Assembly (NCBI GenBank): GCA_963576475.1
Contig: OY754977.1
Span: 34,701,872 to 34,765,871 of the forward strand
DNA from: Molanna angustata
Taxonomy: Eukaryota > Arthropoda > Insecta > Trichoptera > Molannidae
DNA length: 64,000 nucleotides
Reading direction: 5' to 3'
Each line of letters begins with the position of its first letter. Positions within the stretch are counted from its first letter, which is position 1. Both the position numbers and the translations under genes were made by a program. Below the pieces are notes generated by a model. The model searched no databases, was not told the DNA's origin, and was given only the letters and a program-made list of their open reading frames with translations. Shown here in pieces: positions 42,991-54,474 of this stretch.

Positions 42991-45900
42991 ATAAAGATGT
43001 TGCCAATGTAAATACCCAAGTATTTAATTTCGGCTGACTTATTTATAATAAAACTTTAAAAAGGAGACGTAAGAAAGAAAAAAAAACATTCAATAAGACC
43101 ATGTTTATATACAGATGAAAAAAATCAAATGTATTTTTATGTATACATAAAAAATAAAACAAAACACTTTCGTCGTTTGGAACGTAATATAATATTTACC
43201 TATTATGTTTAATTATTGATCTGTGTGAATTAAATGGTAACCCTTCCTTAGACAGTACCACGTGTAACACAATATATGTAGGTAGACTCACACAAATGCT
43301 TTTTGTATAAATGGCAACAAACCAAAAACATACAACTCCATTTTAACCAACCAGAATATTTATTATAATAAAACTGTTCCTAAAAATTGTCATCATTGCA
43401 AGACGTTATTTATTACTCGACTTATAATAAATATTTTATGTGGGTGTTGCCAGAATATTCATCGCATAATAATATCGCCAGCAATTGCGAATTTTCCATA
43501 GAAAAAGTTATTCGTATCTTCCGGCGGAAACGTACGACCGGAACCAGCAATATTTTCTATACTTAATTGACTCACAATACAAACTTTTTCCCGCGAAATT
43601 TATTTCTATTATTTTGTTTTGTGAGCATATTACACACATTATAATTTTTAAATACATTTATATGGTCGACGCATATTTTTGTCGATTTAGTAAATTCCTG
43701 GGAGAAATGTTATATTTTGTTGGCAAATGTTGGCACTTGGACTAAACATGTAGGTATATGTATACTAAAAGTAAAGTTGATAAAATTCACCAATCAGCGG
43801 GACTATTACGGTTCTTTTAACGTGGCAATATACACAAGTTTATACGCTACGTGCGTTTTTTGATAGCAGATCGTTATTCTATTTTCCGCGGACACTAGCC
43901 CGCGTAAACTTTCGCGCATTATGTCGAGAAAACTTCCGTTCGCCATCCGTAACTCAGTATTCTGATTGGAGCGAAGTAGGTACATATGACAATCGACAGG
44001 TGAATTGATTCGCAATGTTTTATGCGGCATATCGAGGTGGTGTAAAGTTCTGTGTAAAGACCTAAAGCGACACGTAGGTACACACATTCGTTCGTTTTAC
44101 AGATGAATGACAGCTCCTGATACGTAACTTTCATTTTACATTCTGCGATAGGTAAGGATTAGCGGAACTTATCGCAAAATATTACACGTGAATGAGAATA
44201 AGGCCCCAGGAATATATAGATAAACGTACAACGAATGTTTTTTTGTGGCCATCTGTGAAACGGCACTTTCCCACAATCGAAAATTCTCGAAGCTATTCGC
44301 ACCAGTATAACTATCGTAAAATAACCTGAGTTAGAATTACGGATGCGCGGAGCGCACATTTCTGCCTTCTTGCTTGGTTGGTATATGTGCAAATCGTCCC
44401 CCTCCATGGCAAAATGGTTCAAAAAGTTTGAAGAAAACTATATAAAACATATTTTTATTACGAATTCTTATTATATAATGTAGATTTGTGTAGATTTATC
44501 TATTAAAACAAAAACAATCATACACAAAAAATGCCTCTAACACAGTCTTGTAAACGCTCAATTAATATGCATGGTAAAATTTATAAACCTGTGTACGATT
44601 GAAAGACGCGTTCCTTGAATTGAACACGTATTAGTAGGAACAATTTTGAGTTGCTATACCGTGTGCATTTGGAGGACATGTGCCTTGAATTCAACACGAG
44701 TTTTTAATTGCATTAGCGCAACAAACTAAAGCCTTATTCGAGGCAATACTTGCCTCCTTATCAACTTCAATTCAATTGATATCCTTAAACATTAAGAAAT
44801 ATCCATTTTATATATTAAAATTGATAAACTATAATATATTTGTGTTGAGTAAGTACCTAAATCTTTTGTTCAAAATTAATCATCTTTCATAACTTTTCTT
44901 AAAATAACAATATTGTATACTAGTATAAAAATCCGGAATTGCTCGAGAAGGTTAATGTGAAGCAATATGCTAATGTATCAAGAAAATTGCTGTAGTAATT
45001 TTGAACTGTTAATTTATGATAAATTCAGAATGAGTAAAAAATACCCAATACAATAAATAAAAATTAACAAAAATAAGTTTTTTTTTTAAAACAGTCCCCT
45101 GCTCCGTCCCTTCCCTTCAGTCCTTACTGTCCCTTCAGTCTCAAATAATGTAAAGGGAAGTGGTTTGAAATTCGTTTGAAATTTCAGTAGGATTGGACTG
45201 GGAAAGAAATTTCAAAAAGATTGTAGTTGAAAAGTGGTTTTATAATTTTAATGAATTTAAGTATTATGAAAAGTTTAGTGTTGGCCACAACCCCCATGTT
45301 CTTATATATTGTTATTAAGTGTGAAAAGAGTATTTAAAGTTTCTGCTTGTCCCATACGCTTGGATCGTTGAATGAATAGGTACCTATATGAGACAACTTA
45401 TACTTACATCATAAAAGACTTGACCTACATCATAAAATAACAAAATGACAATGCTTTAGACGATATACATGAGACAAATTACATACACTAACATACATAC
45501 TTGATTTTCACATTCCTTGCATATTATTACTATATTCACTACATACATCATACATACATCATGACAAAAATTAATAAAAAATAGTATCACCCCAGAACAG
45601 ACCTAGGTCTAATGAGGTGATATATTCCATGTAACTTTTAAGTGTTTATAATCTAATACCAATTTGTTATAAATATAATGTTAAAATTTATATGTGATAA
45701 TTTGTAATTTTTCTGGAAAATAATAATAAAAAAAAATTCCATGTACATACTTTCGTTATTCATTCGTTTATGAGATAAATATATAAACAAACAAAAATTT
45801 AGATAACTATTAAATAAATAATTAAAAATCATACACCTATTTTACATAATACTTACCTTCAAAAATATTACATTCTACACAATATTAGAATGAGTATTTT

Positions 45901-46015
45901 ATTGTAACTATGGAAACGAAAAAAATGAAAAATTAACAAAGTCAGATTATGTTTTTGGAAGTTTTTATTTAAATGAAATTCTTTTGCCTTTGAATACGCA
46001 CAACTCATAAAGGTA
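42991..46015. other. Largely unassigned sequence
   Basis: 43,430-44,420 is less A+T-rich and has more CpG than its surroundings but no frame with recognisable motifs. CCTTGAATTGAACACG near 44,611 and CCTTGAATTCAACACG near 44,683 are an imperfect local duplication. GTGTTGGCCACAACCC near 45,281 is a decayed repeat phrase also seen near 4,975. Remaining sequence is A+T-rich without features. Confidence 0.4.
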
Positions 46016-46020
46016 AAAAG

Positions 46021-46107
46021 GCATAAAATTATTTAATAACTTACCAAGAAATATCAGAACAGAAACGAATTACGAAGAATTCAAAAATAAACTAAAAACA
46101 ATTTGAA
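46021..46107 (+). pseudogene. LINE C-terminal relic
   Basis: The plus strand reads IKLFNNLPRNIRTETNYEEF then KNKLKTI and TGA at about 46,105-46,107. The pattern LFNNLP..IR......F...LK is the usual terminus of CR1/Jockey-type ORF2 proteins. About 29 codons survive. Confidence 0.6.
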
Positions 46108-47270
46108 ACACTCTCTCTAATATTAGGTACATTCATCTTCAGTTTGTGGTTCATTTTCATTTTTGTGTGTGTTATGGTTTTGATGATGTTTTTATTTATT
46201 TTTTTATTGATTTGAAATGTTTATTCTTTTTGTATTGCTTTTGGTTCTGAAATTTTTGTCTTTTTTATAATAATTAATTAATGATTTTAGTTAAGTTTTT
46301 TACTGTGTAAGCAAAGAGCTGCTAGCTGCTTTCCTAAACACAAGTTTCCAGCTTAAATTAGGAAAGGAAACATGAATTAGTTGTTTTTTAAAATTTTTAA
46401 TAAAAATCAAAAATAAAGAAACGTTTATAACTTCCTCTGTTTATTTAGACTAGGTACAACCTACAACCGGTTTCGTGCTAAGCACATTTTCAAGTAGAAA
46501 ATATACATAAGTTTAACAGAGTAGGGGAGCGGAGTGTATTACCGTACAGTGGCTAATTCCGTACACATGGTTTTAGCGAAACGCTCAACAGAAACAAACA
46601 CCTATCATTGTCTAGAGTTAGTCTTTACCATTCCCAGTGCCTTAGACAGAAACACGCACCATTTTACCTGTAATCGTTTACCTGAGAGCACATATGACGT
46701 TTCGCGCTATTTTATTATAGAAATCATCGATTGATTTTTAAGCTCTAAGTACATTTATCATAGTTATTTTACTTGCATAAATCTTAAAACTTTGGTTTTA
46801 TTTTGAAAGTATTGCACGTAACATGCAACTTCTCCTACATTCTCGATTGTTAAAATCATTCTATTTTATTTTTTCAAAATATCATCCGTTTCTTGGACGA
46901 CCCCTGCTTTTAAACTATCTGTGTAACCTTTACATTTTTCTAAAAAAAATGCTATTCAAGGATAACAGTTGATTATTATTAGTTTCGTAAAAGCTCCTAA
47001 TATAGTTAATTAAGTGTATAATCTAATAATCTATCAAGTTAAACTATGTATTATTATGTAACTATTATATTCAATTTAATTACTAAACATATTAACTTCA
47101 TTCTGGTACACCAATGATCGGTTATCAAATTAGTTTTCCTTTGTATCGTGTAGTGTCAAGTAATTATAATTATGAGCCAATCAACATGTGTTATTACGTA
47201 GTTAAGTTAATTTACTTAATTTATTTTGAAAAAAATAGAAAATAAAACACATATTTGTTTCTACATATTT
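46108..47270. other. A+T-rich stretch, possible LINE 3' UTR then unassigned
   Basis: Follows the LINE relic. CAACCGGTTTCGTGCTAAGC at about 46,463-46,482 loosely recalls PLE terminal repeats but lacks the second box. No gene recognised. Confidence 0.4.
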
Positions 47271-47274
47271 ATAT

Positions 47275-47575
47275 GTAGAGTCCAAAGAACTACTTATGTA
47301 CATGATCAATACTGGTTTAATCGAAACAAATGAAATTACAATATAAATAATAACTTAATTAATTTGTGATGTCGTGGGTCGGAACTAATAGATAAAGATT
47401 TAACGCGACTCTACTTTATGGAAAGATCAACACGTGAATAAAGATTTGTAGGTTTGTATAAACGACGCGCGACGGTGGGCTATGGTTCGTTGATCTTCGT
47501 AAACCTTCGGAAGTAATCGAAAATCCCGGGCCATACATGTTGCAGACCACAAGGCGCTGCTACAACATCGAGACA
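47275..47575. repeat. Dispersed repeat Z, copy 2
   Basis: Matches 1,998-2,290 over its length (GATGTCGTGGGTCGGAACTA, TTAACGCGACTCTA, GGTGGGCTATGGTTCGTTGA) and ends GGCGCTGCTACAACA. It is somewhat G+C-richer than copy 1. Candidate LTR fragment without proof. Confidence 0.55.
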
Positions 47576-47604
47576 GTCACTATGTCAAATATTAATTTAC
47601 ATAT

Positions 47605-47728
47605 ATTCATACATACATACCATCACGCCATTTCCCTTACGGGGTATGCAGAGAGAACCGAACGCCACTTATTTCTATCTTGACATACATTCATCGCCTC
47701 GACAACATTCATACATCGTCTTATACAT
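47605..47728 (-). pseudogene. RTE-like LINE 3' end, left piece split by the R1-clade insertion
   Basis: CATACCATCACGCCATTTCC and GCAGAGAGAACCGAACGCC identify the tail. The piece stops at CGTCTTATACAT, and the continuation is found at 52,311 beyond the R1-clade LINE. Confidence 0.75.
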
Positions 47729-47737
47729 TTTTTTTTT

Positions 47738-48001
47738 CGCTACTTCCACCACCACCCGCTCTGCCTATGGGGACTGTAATCGGCCCCTTCACAGAACGCT
47801 AAGTGAACGACAAAAAAAAAATGCATAGCACGAAAAGTAGCTCATGGAGCCCTCTAGATTAGCAATCTCGGCACCATAGTGCAAAAAGAAACAATCAACG
47901 AGTGCGAACAGAAAATTCACACCCGTGGACTGTCTATGACCTCAGATCCCCCTACATGCAGACCATCAGAGAAGTGACCAAGATCTCTGGAAATAATTAA
48001 T
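47738..48001 (-). other. R1-clade LINE 3' UTR
   Basis: Non-coding, about 260 bases between the ORF2 stop and the poly(A) run. It includes CGCTACTTCCACCACCACCC on the plus strand next to the T run and an A10 run at 47,812-47,821. Confidence 0.75.
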
Positions 48002-51000
48002 TTAACGGGAATCTTCTAAAAGTAAGGCACCATATCTATGACAGAAAACCTTAAAAGCTTTATAATTTTTCTTCGAGATCACAAAATCCGCATGACCAAT
48101 GGGACCTTGAAGAGGCCCACGGACAGCAACGAGGAGCTCCGATCTATATGAGGACACCATTGGGTGGCAACATTCCCAAAGGATATGTTCCGAAGTTTGG
48201 TCCGGGTATTGACAGAAATGACATGAGGCAGAGGAGGCAATGTTAAATCGGTGAAGATAACTTTTAAAGTTTCCGTGTCCTGTGAAAAATTGGGAAGTCC
48301 AAAAGTCTGGAACAACCCAGGGAGATTTAAGACGATACCTCACGTCGGGAAAAAATAAGTAGGTAATTCTTCCCACTGAGCAGGCCGTCCAGCGAGTCTG
48401 CCAGATGTTCTGCAAATTTTCATTTACAGTCCTTTCAACAAAGCCACGTGACACTCGACCCTCTGGAGGGAAGAGAGGAATATTTCCGATCATAGAAGAA
48501 CAGCCCCGCGTAAGGTTGAAAACAGCCCCTCTACGCTGAAGTTCCAGATCAAGGGGAGTCATGCCTGTCAAAATTGGCAGTGCTTCAGTGGGACTCGTTC
48601 CATATGCTTTGGATAGAGCGATGAGAGCGAATCGTTGGCCTGAGAGCAAAATTCTACGTATATGTTGAAGTTCACAGGCGTGAGACCAGCATCCTGCTGC
48701 ATAGCAAGCAATGCCGAGGTAAACTGCCTTATAGAAAAGACAGGATACTTGAAACTGTAAACCCCAGTGTGCCTTGGCGATGTGTGAGATCTTTAAAAAA
48801 GCAGACTTAGCTTTGTCGACACACAATCGAGCATGGTTTTTAAAATTTGGTCCTCTTTCCAGAACAACTCCTAGGCAAGTGATTTGGTCCCGAAAACTCA
48901 CATTTGTTCCTGAGAACTTAATAGACGGCTGTCTACGTAGTTAGCCTTGAGCGAAGCAAAGTTTATTTTTTACACCCCAGTCGGAAACTAAGGAAAGAGC
49001 TTGAGTAGCTGAGTTCTCAATAAATCTACGGGAATTACCACGGACGAGGATGTATGCATCATCGGCATACGCTTGAATCGTACAATTACTGGAGAGAGGA
49101 AGATCCAGCAAGTCATCAAAAAGAATGTTCCAGAGAAGTGGACCGAGAACAGAACCCTGAGGACATCCAATGCTTACCTGTCGCGTATGTAGAAATTGTC
49201 CCCCAGGCAGGACTATGCGGCGATTTTCAAAGTAACTCTTAACTATCAGATATATATTGCGGGGTATATTCCTTGACTTCAGTTTATGCAAAATGAGCGG
49301 CCACCAAGCATTGTCAAATGCACCACTAATGTCAAGGGAAATAGCAATAACATATTTTTCGTCAGAAGGTCTCACAAATTCTGACATATAATTTATAGCA
49401 TCGACTGTTGAAATTCCAGGTCGGAAGCCAAATTGGCGAGAAGAAAGTGGACATGAGTTAGAAAGATGGGATTCAATTCTACTGCATATAAGTCTTTCCA
49501 GAATCTTGCCCAGAATAGGCAGGAGAGTAACAGGTCTATATGCTTTTGGGTCCGTGCTAGGACGATCGCATCGTTTGGGAATTATAGTCATGAGGCCCGT
49601 TTTCCAACAGTCTAGAAAACAGCCCTCGTTTAAACATCTTTTTAAGAGGGAAACCATTTCAAATTGAGCCAAACGCCAACATCTTTGTATTAAAATAGAG
49701 TCGATACGGTCGAGGCCTGGGGATTTATTTAGTTTAAGGTTCCCAATAATTAAATCGAGTTCCTCAACAGAAACTGGTGGCGAAGCGGGTGTCTGAGGAA
49801 TGTTGTGTTGAAGAGCACGTACCCATTTATGAAAAACATTATCGGTAGACGGATCATCCGATGGAATCAACGCGTCCAGAAAAACGGAAGCAGTTGAATC
49901 GAGAGACGTTAACTCACCAGTAGTTGCATCGCGGATGCAGGATATTGTTGCGCCATTTCCTCTCTTAGAAGAAACGGCGCAATACACTGCACCCCATGGA
50001 TCTGAAGTCGAAACCTCGGAAACCAAACGTCGCCAACTTACCTTCTTCGCACGAATAATTTCATTTTTATATAGATTGTGTGCACGTCTATAAGCAGAGT
50101 ACAAGTCGAGAATAATAAACTCAGCAAAGTTCCTATTGCGTCCCAATTTAAGAGCTCGACGTGCACGTGTAACGCTGAGTTTCAAAGAATCGAGTCCTGA
50201 GTGCCACCAAGCGTTTGGTTTTAATTTTTCTGGAGTAGATCTGCCAATTGACTTTTCTGCACATATAATGATATTGTTAGTGAAATCAGAAGCAGTATCA
50301 GATATAGACATAGCATTTTGGTTAAAGCGATTCAGAAATCGAATAAATTCAGCATCAAATTCGACAATGCGCTCACACCTCGTGCGAAAACGCCTTGGAA
50401 TATGAGACTTTTGAACCGAGTCAGTAGGTGAAGTAGAAATTGTAAAAACAATAAGTTCGTGATCGCTACCCGAATAATCTGTATAAACACGCCAGGAAGA
50501 AGCCTTTTGAGCTATTTGAGCCGAAGCCAAAGTGACATCGATGTGGCCAAACCCGACCGCACCAGAAAAAGTGGGAGGACTAAAGGGATCATTGATAACG
50601 GAAAGCTCGTGCCGAGCTATGAAGTCCTCACAGAGTTCACCTCTTTTTGCTTTCCTAGACCCAGCAGTGGTAGAATGACACCATAGAGGGGACTCAGCAT
50701 TGAAGTCACCGCCAATCAAGATGGAATCTCCACCTAGATGACTCATTACATTATCTAGAAAGCACACATATGGCTCTATCGGGTCGCCAAATTTGAAGTA
50801 GGTTGATACTAGGTACATGGATTTACCTGAAAGAGAAATTTCAAGCACGACTGTAGTGCTCGAGGAAAGATGATCTAATAAGATATAAGATATAGAAGAA
50901 TTAAAAATAATTATTGAAGCTAGAGGGGGTAAATCCATGGAACAGCAAGTGGCAGAAATTATACGGAAGTCTGAATCCGTCACACACATAGAGCCGTCGC

Positions 51001-51142
51001 CAGTGTATGGTTCCTGAACCAGACAGATATCGATGTTCAGTTGATGGGCGAGTTGTTTAAGCTCCAAGGTGGCAGCACGACGTCGGCCCAGATTGAGCTG
51101 TCCAATTCTGAGACCTGTTGATACGGATATACTACTGGCCAT
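48002..51142 (-). pseudogene. R1-clade ORF2: endonuclease, RT and Cys/His tail, one stop codon
   Basis: ATG at 51,142 overlaps the end of ORF1 by 11 bases (ATGGCCAGTAG), as is usual in this clade. Endonuclease motifs: LNLGRRRAATLEL, LVQEPYTG, GGDFNAESPLW, GHIDVTLA and SDHELIVF. RT motifs: KAYRPVTLLPILGKILERLI, motif A LDISGAFDNAWW (about residue 600), motif B GCPQGSVLGPLLWNILFDDL and the catalytic AYADDAYIL (about 690). At 48,943-48,941 a TAA follows KLCFAQG. The same frame resumes at once (LRRQPSIKFSGTNVSFRDQI) and runs to 48,002, ending with the CHFC...H....C motif of the C-terminal domain. Apart from that stop, about 1,046 codons are intact. Confidence 0.9.
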
Positions 51143-52322
51143 AATCAACTGTCAATAGGGCGCGGCTCAACGATGCCTGGAATGCTGGACATTCATCAGA
51201 ACCAGATTTGTGAGAGGCTGGTTTTTTGAAAAATGAACAGACCGCACAAATTGGTGGACTGTCTTTAGCAGGACATACTGAAAAATCGTGCTCACCAGAA
51301 GCACAATGGCCGCAGCGAGGGGGATCTTTGCAGAACTTACTTGTATGGCCATACATCCGGCATCTTGAGCACACACTTATTGGTATGAAGTCTCTGACCT
51401 TACACACGCTCCATTCAACAAAGACTCTTCCGCACTCAATGAGTTTGTGTCTTATTGTCGGCGGTACTTCAAACACTCTGTCACAGGTAGGCCCAGTGCG
51501 AGGTCCCATAAAGTGGCTGAAACTAGCACTCTTAACAAATTCTTCCTGGTTTATGCCCATATCCGGGACGGACAAAAACGCCAGACCCAAGAACTCCTCG
51601 TGAGACATGTCACGCGGAACAAAACTGAAGCGTAATCTGGGGTTTCGTTTCGAAGCAAGTCGGACGCTGAGGTCTTTGGAAGATTTTAAAGCTGGTGCAT
51701 TGAGAAGTTTCAAGGAGTCAGCGGTAGTGGCAGTGTTGACAACAATGCCTTTTCCTCTTATATTTCGTACGCTCGTAACTTGCGCACCGATTTCACTGGG
51801 CTTTAACGTTGTTTTGAGCACTCGCCTTGTTTCTACCGAGGAACTTATATCATCTCTAGTCGGGAAAATGCAAACGGCGGGCTTGGCTGGTAACGCTGGG
51901 AAACCGATTCTGGTAATCGGCGGAGGGCCACTTACGGCCGAACGCGAAGCAAAGCTATCACATTGTTTTGTGACAACGTTGTCAGCAATAGTTTGCATCA
52001 CAGGGCGCATCTCGAGTTCGAGCGTCTCGATGTGAGATTGCAATCCCTGTTTCTCTCTGATCAGAGCACTGATGCGTTCGTTGAGAACTGCTTCTCGTCC
52101 CAATGATTCCGCCATGCGACTGTCATTTCGTCCAATGATAGCAAGAAGAATATTTATCTTACGACTTACCTCCAATTGATGATCTTTAGGCATATCTGAG
52201 GTGGCTAAAGAGTCTTGTAGGGCAGACATAGCTTCATAGGCAGTATAAATGATTGGCTCGAAACCTGGTACTGACAGTACTTCATCGCGAGAAGATGGTG
52301 TTGCTGGATGCGTCTTATACAT
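51132..52322 (-). CDS. R1-clade ORF1 (gag-like) with three zinc knuckles, 5'-truncated
   Basis: 396 open codons. The C-terminal 80 residues carry three CCHC knuckles: CSRCRMYGHTSKFC (from about residue 318), CGHCASGEHDFSVC and CAVCSFFKKPASHKSGSDEC. These are typical of R1/I-group ORF1 proteins, which bind element RNA. A helical region with many Glu/Gln/Leu (about residues 55-115) precedes them. The ATG at 52,322 and the codons for MYKT lie in the 12-base target duplication, so they are host sequence. The genuine start is lost or is an internal Met (for example in ATSDMPKDHQ). ORF1 ends with TAG at 51,134-51,132, overlapping ORF2. No internal stop. Confidence 0.85.
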   Translation of the reverse strand: MYKTHPATPSSRDEVLSVPGFEPIIYTAYEAMSALQDSLATSDMPKDHQLEVSRKINILLAIIGRNDSRMAESLGREAVLNERISALIREKQGLQSHIETLELEMRPVMQTIADNVVTKQCDSFASRSAVSGPPPITRIGFPALPAKPAVCIFPTRDDISSSVETRRVLKTTLKPSEIGAQVTSVRNIRGKGIVVNTATTADSLKLLNAPALKSSKDLSVRLASKRNPRLRFSFVPRDMSHEEFLGLAFLSVPDMGINQEEFVKSASFSHFMGPRTGPTCDRVFEVPPTIRHKLIECGRVFVEWSVCKVRDFIPISVCSRCRMYGHTSKFCKDPPRCGHCASGEHDFSVCPAKDSPPICAVCSFFKKPASHKSGSDECPAFQASLSRALLTVDYGQ

Positions 52323-52505
52323 GTTCGTCTGTTGTTCACGCTTCTATCATTTCCGTCTTTCAAAATATTTTCTTCGTCAGGCGTTCCTCATTCACTCTCC
52401 CCATGTGGCCAAACCATATCAATGTGTTCACTTTCATTCTATTAATAACATCTTTCTTTATCCTATATTCTTTCCTTATGTCCTCATTTCTGATATTAAT
52501 TTACA
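52311..52505 (-). pseudogene. RTE-like LINE, right piece split by the R1-clade insertion
   Basis: Starts with the same CGTCTTATACAT at which 47,605-47,728 stops. It continues ATGTTCGTCTGTTGTTCACG and TTCTTCGTCAGGCGTTCCTC, then CCATGTGGCCAAACCAT, as in 2,775-3,010, with an internal deletion of about 80 bases relative to that copy. Confidence 0.75.
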
Positions 52506-52735
52506 CCCACCCTAAAACTATTTGCCACATTCTGGAGACATAACATCAGCAACTATCATAAAACCAGCGCCTATCCTCATCTATTCTTTACATATCTCAA
52601 AAACCTTTAGCCTATAGGCTATAGCATTTCATTTTCCATGAACAACTTTTTTCATAGACCATGGTCATTTTGTAGTATCAATATATTTTTATATGTTAAA
52701 GCAGTATTAATTTTAAATCTATTTTCTTCTGCCAA
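52506..52735. other. Unassigned A+T-rich sequence
   Basis: Separates two RTE fragments. Nothing recognised. Confidence 0.4.
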
Positions 52736-52740
52736 AATAC

Positions 52741-53012
52741 AAACATACATACCATCTCGACATGTCCCTCGCGGGATTGGCAGAGAGGACCGAACGCCAA
52801 ATTTTTCTATCCTGGCACACATCTATCGCCTCGTCCACATTCATGCACCGTCTCATACAAGTCATTCAGAATACCGCTCGCATGGACGTGCCATCCCTTT
52901 CTGGGCAGTCCCGACCTCTCATTCCATTCCTGACCGCACTGTATATTTTCTTCATCAGGCGTTCCTTATTTATTCTCCCCAAGTGGCCAAACCATCTAAA
53001 TGAATTTCCATA
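52741..53012 (-). pseudogene. RTE-like LINE 3' end, another copy
   Basis: CATACCATCTCGACATGTCC and GCAGAGAGGACCGAACGCC are the terminal region. AGAATACCGCTCGCATGGAC and TTCATCAGGCGTTCCTTATT follow the same order as 2,671-2,960. Diverged and truncated near CTCCCCAAGTGGCCAAACCAT. Confidence 0.7.
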
Positions 53013-53292
53013 CCAAGGTAACTGATAAGGAGATTTTTCTGCCAAAATTTCCTTATCTTAAATAGCACTAGAATTTTCTCCGTTTTTATTTTAATCGAAA
53101 TTCAATCGACTTCTCTCGGATGCGTTTATAAAAACAGTACTGCTTTTCTGGTAACTCATGGTTTAGATATTTACCAAGGTGGCGGTTCGCAGCCGAAAAA
53201 TGGCAAGGGAAATAATACTGTACCTACGCACTTTCTACTTATTAACAAATATTATAAACAAATATAATGCACACTGGCAGGCTTATTGCCAT

Positions 53293-54218
53293 TGTTACGG
53301 ACGGTAGTGGTTAGCCGAACGCAGCACTTTATTTTATTGAGGCTATGGTTCGTCTCTTCCCCGTGGATCGCCTCGATGTCTCTATGTAGCTCCAGCAGCT
53401 CACTACACAATATACGGCTCTTATATTATGTATGAGAGATGTTCAGGTAGAATGCGTCCGCTCGTGGTCGTATCAGGTTCAAGTGGTAGTCCAGGTTCAG
53501 GCAGGGTCGTTGAGGGTTCAGGTATTCAGTGTCCAATCCAAAATCAAGTGCAGATTCCAGCAGGGTCGAATCGAGAGAGAAATAATAAGTCGCAGGTCGA
53601 GGTAGAAAAGAACATGCTTTATTGCACAATGTGCCCAGTATATATTTTATTCCGCCGGTCAGTGAGCGGCCGGCGGTACAATGGTTTGCGGGTGCGGTGA
53701 GGCATGTGAGTCGGTCTGCGCGGGGGTGTGTAGCCGTGTATTGGACTAGAGTCTACAATCTGAATCTACCCGTTTGCATTCTGTTTCCGGTTGGCTCTCT
53801 GATTGGTTGAGATCTCCTAGTATTAAGTCAAATGAGCTGTGAAATTTTATATTAAATGCGAAAAATTAAAAGAATATTATTTATTTAATTTATAATAATT
53901 TATAATTTAATTTATAAAGCAACTCGCTCACGCGAGTCGCTATTATTATTATACACAAACTTAAACCTAACCTAAGAATGCAGAAAAGAAACTCAGGGGC
54001 TAGACGCTACTTGTATTGGGGCGGGTATCCGCCGGCGGCCAAACGACTTTCACGATTTCCCGGCTAGGCCCTACACATTTATCCTCGCCGCTGCCCTGTT
54101 ACATTATAATACAAATATTTCCTAGATAAACGGCCATTGGCTTTATTATTATATTTACATATATATTTCATACAGCTATAGTGTGGTATCGTGTGGTGGT
54201 CCAATCTCGTCCGTTACA
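53293..54218. mobile_element. Solo LTR (926 bp) with 5-bp target duplication
   Basis: Begins TGTTACGGACGG and ends CTCGTCCGTTACA, so the termini are short inverted repeats with TG..CA. GCCAT flanks both sides (53,288-53,292 and 54,219-54,223). There is no coding region between: 60-90 codon frames inside have no motifs. This is the footprint expected when two LTRs of a retrotransposon recombine. The G+C-rich middle and the lack of internal domains leave the superfamily (gypsy or BEL) undetermined. ACTCGC/GCGAGT at about 53,922-53,937 is a small internal hairpin. Confidence 0.75.
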
Positions 54219-54223
54219 GCCAT

Positions 54224-54474
54224 TAAGCGATTTCTTCCAATCAACCAGATTACCGAGTGACAGAATGATATATGGACATGAACTAAAATAAAAATGAAAG
54301 CTAAAAAGAACAAAGAAAATATACATAACACCAAGATAAATAAAAAAAACATAATGGAAAAAAAAGATTGGGAAGGAACAAGAAGAGGAAATCGAGATAA
54401 GGTATTTAGGGATAAATATTTCTTTTTTAGTAAATATTAATTAGCAAAGGGAAGGAAGGAAAAGGATAGGGATC
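54224..54474. other. A-rich stretch, probable LINE 3' UTR
   Basis: A-rich on the plus strand with GGAAGGAAGG-type runs. It lies directly 3' (minus strand) of a LINE C-terminus and is probably its untranslated tail. Confidence 0.4.

Larger units (their letters stand above)
47729..52310 (-). mobile_element. R1-clade LINE inserted into an RTE fragment
   Basis: A 4,582-bp minus-strand insertion bounded by the 12-base duplication CGTCTTATACAT (47,717-47,728 and 52,311-52,322). It ends in a poly(A) run (T9 at 47,729-47,737). It has the classic R1-clade layout: a zinc-knuckle ORF1 overlapping an endonuclease/RT ORF2. It lies in dispersed repeat DNA, not in rDNA or telomeric repeats, so it is not a canonical R1 or TRAS/SART insertion. 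The 5' end is probably truncated, since ORF1 opens right at the insertion boundary. A single stop codon interrupts ORF2. Confidence 0.9.

Noticed and set aside
43806..44134. Two overlapping minus-strand frames of 93 and 71 codons
   Set aside because: No recognised domain and different phases over the same bases. Kept only as part of an unexplained block.
46460..46500. Another PLE hammerhead core
   Set aside because: Only a loose GGTTTCGTG phrase is present. The CTGATGAG box is missing.
47729..52310. Telomere- or rDNA-specific R1/TRAS/SART element
   Set aside because: The flanks are an RTE fragment with a 12-base duplication, not 28S rDNA or TTAGG repeats.
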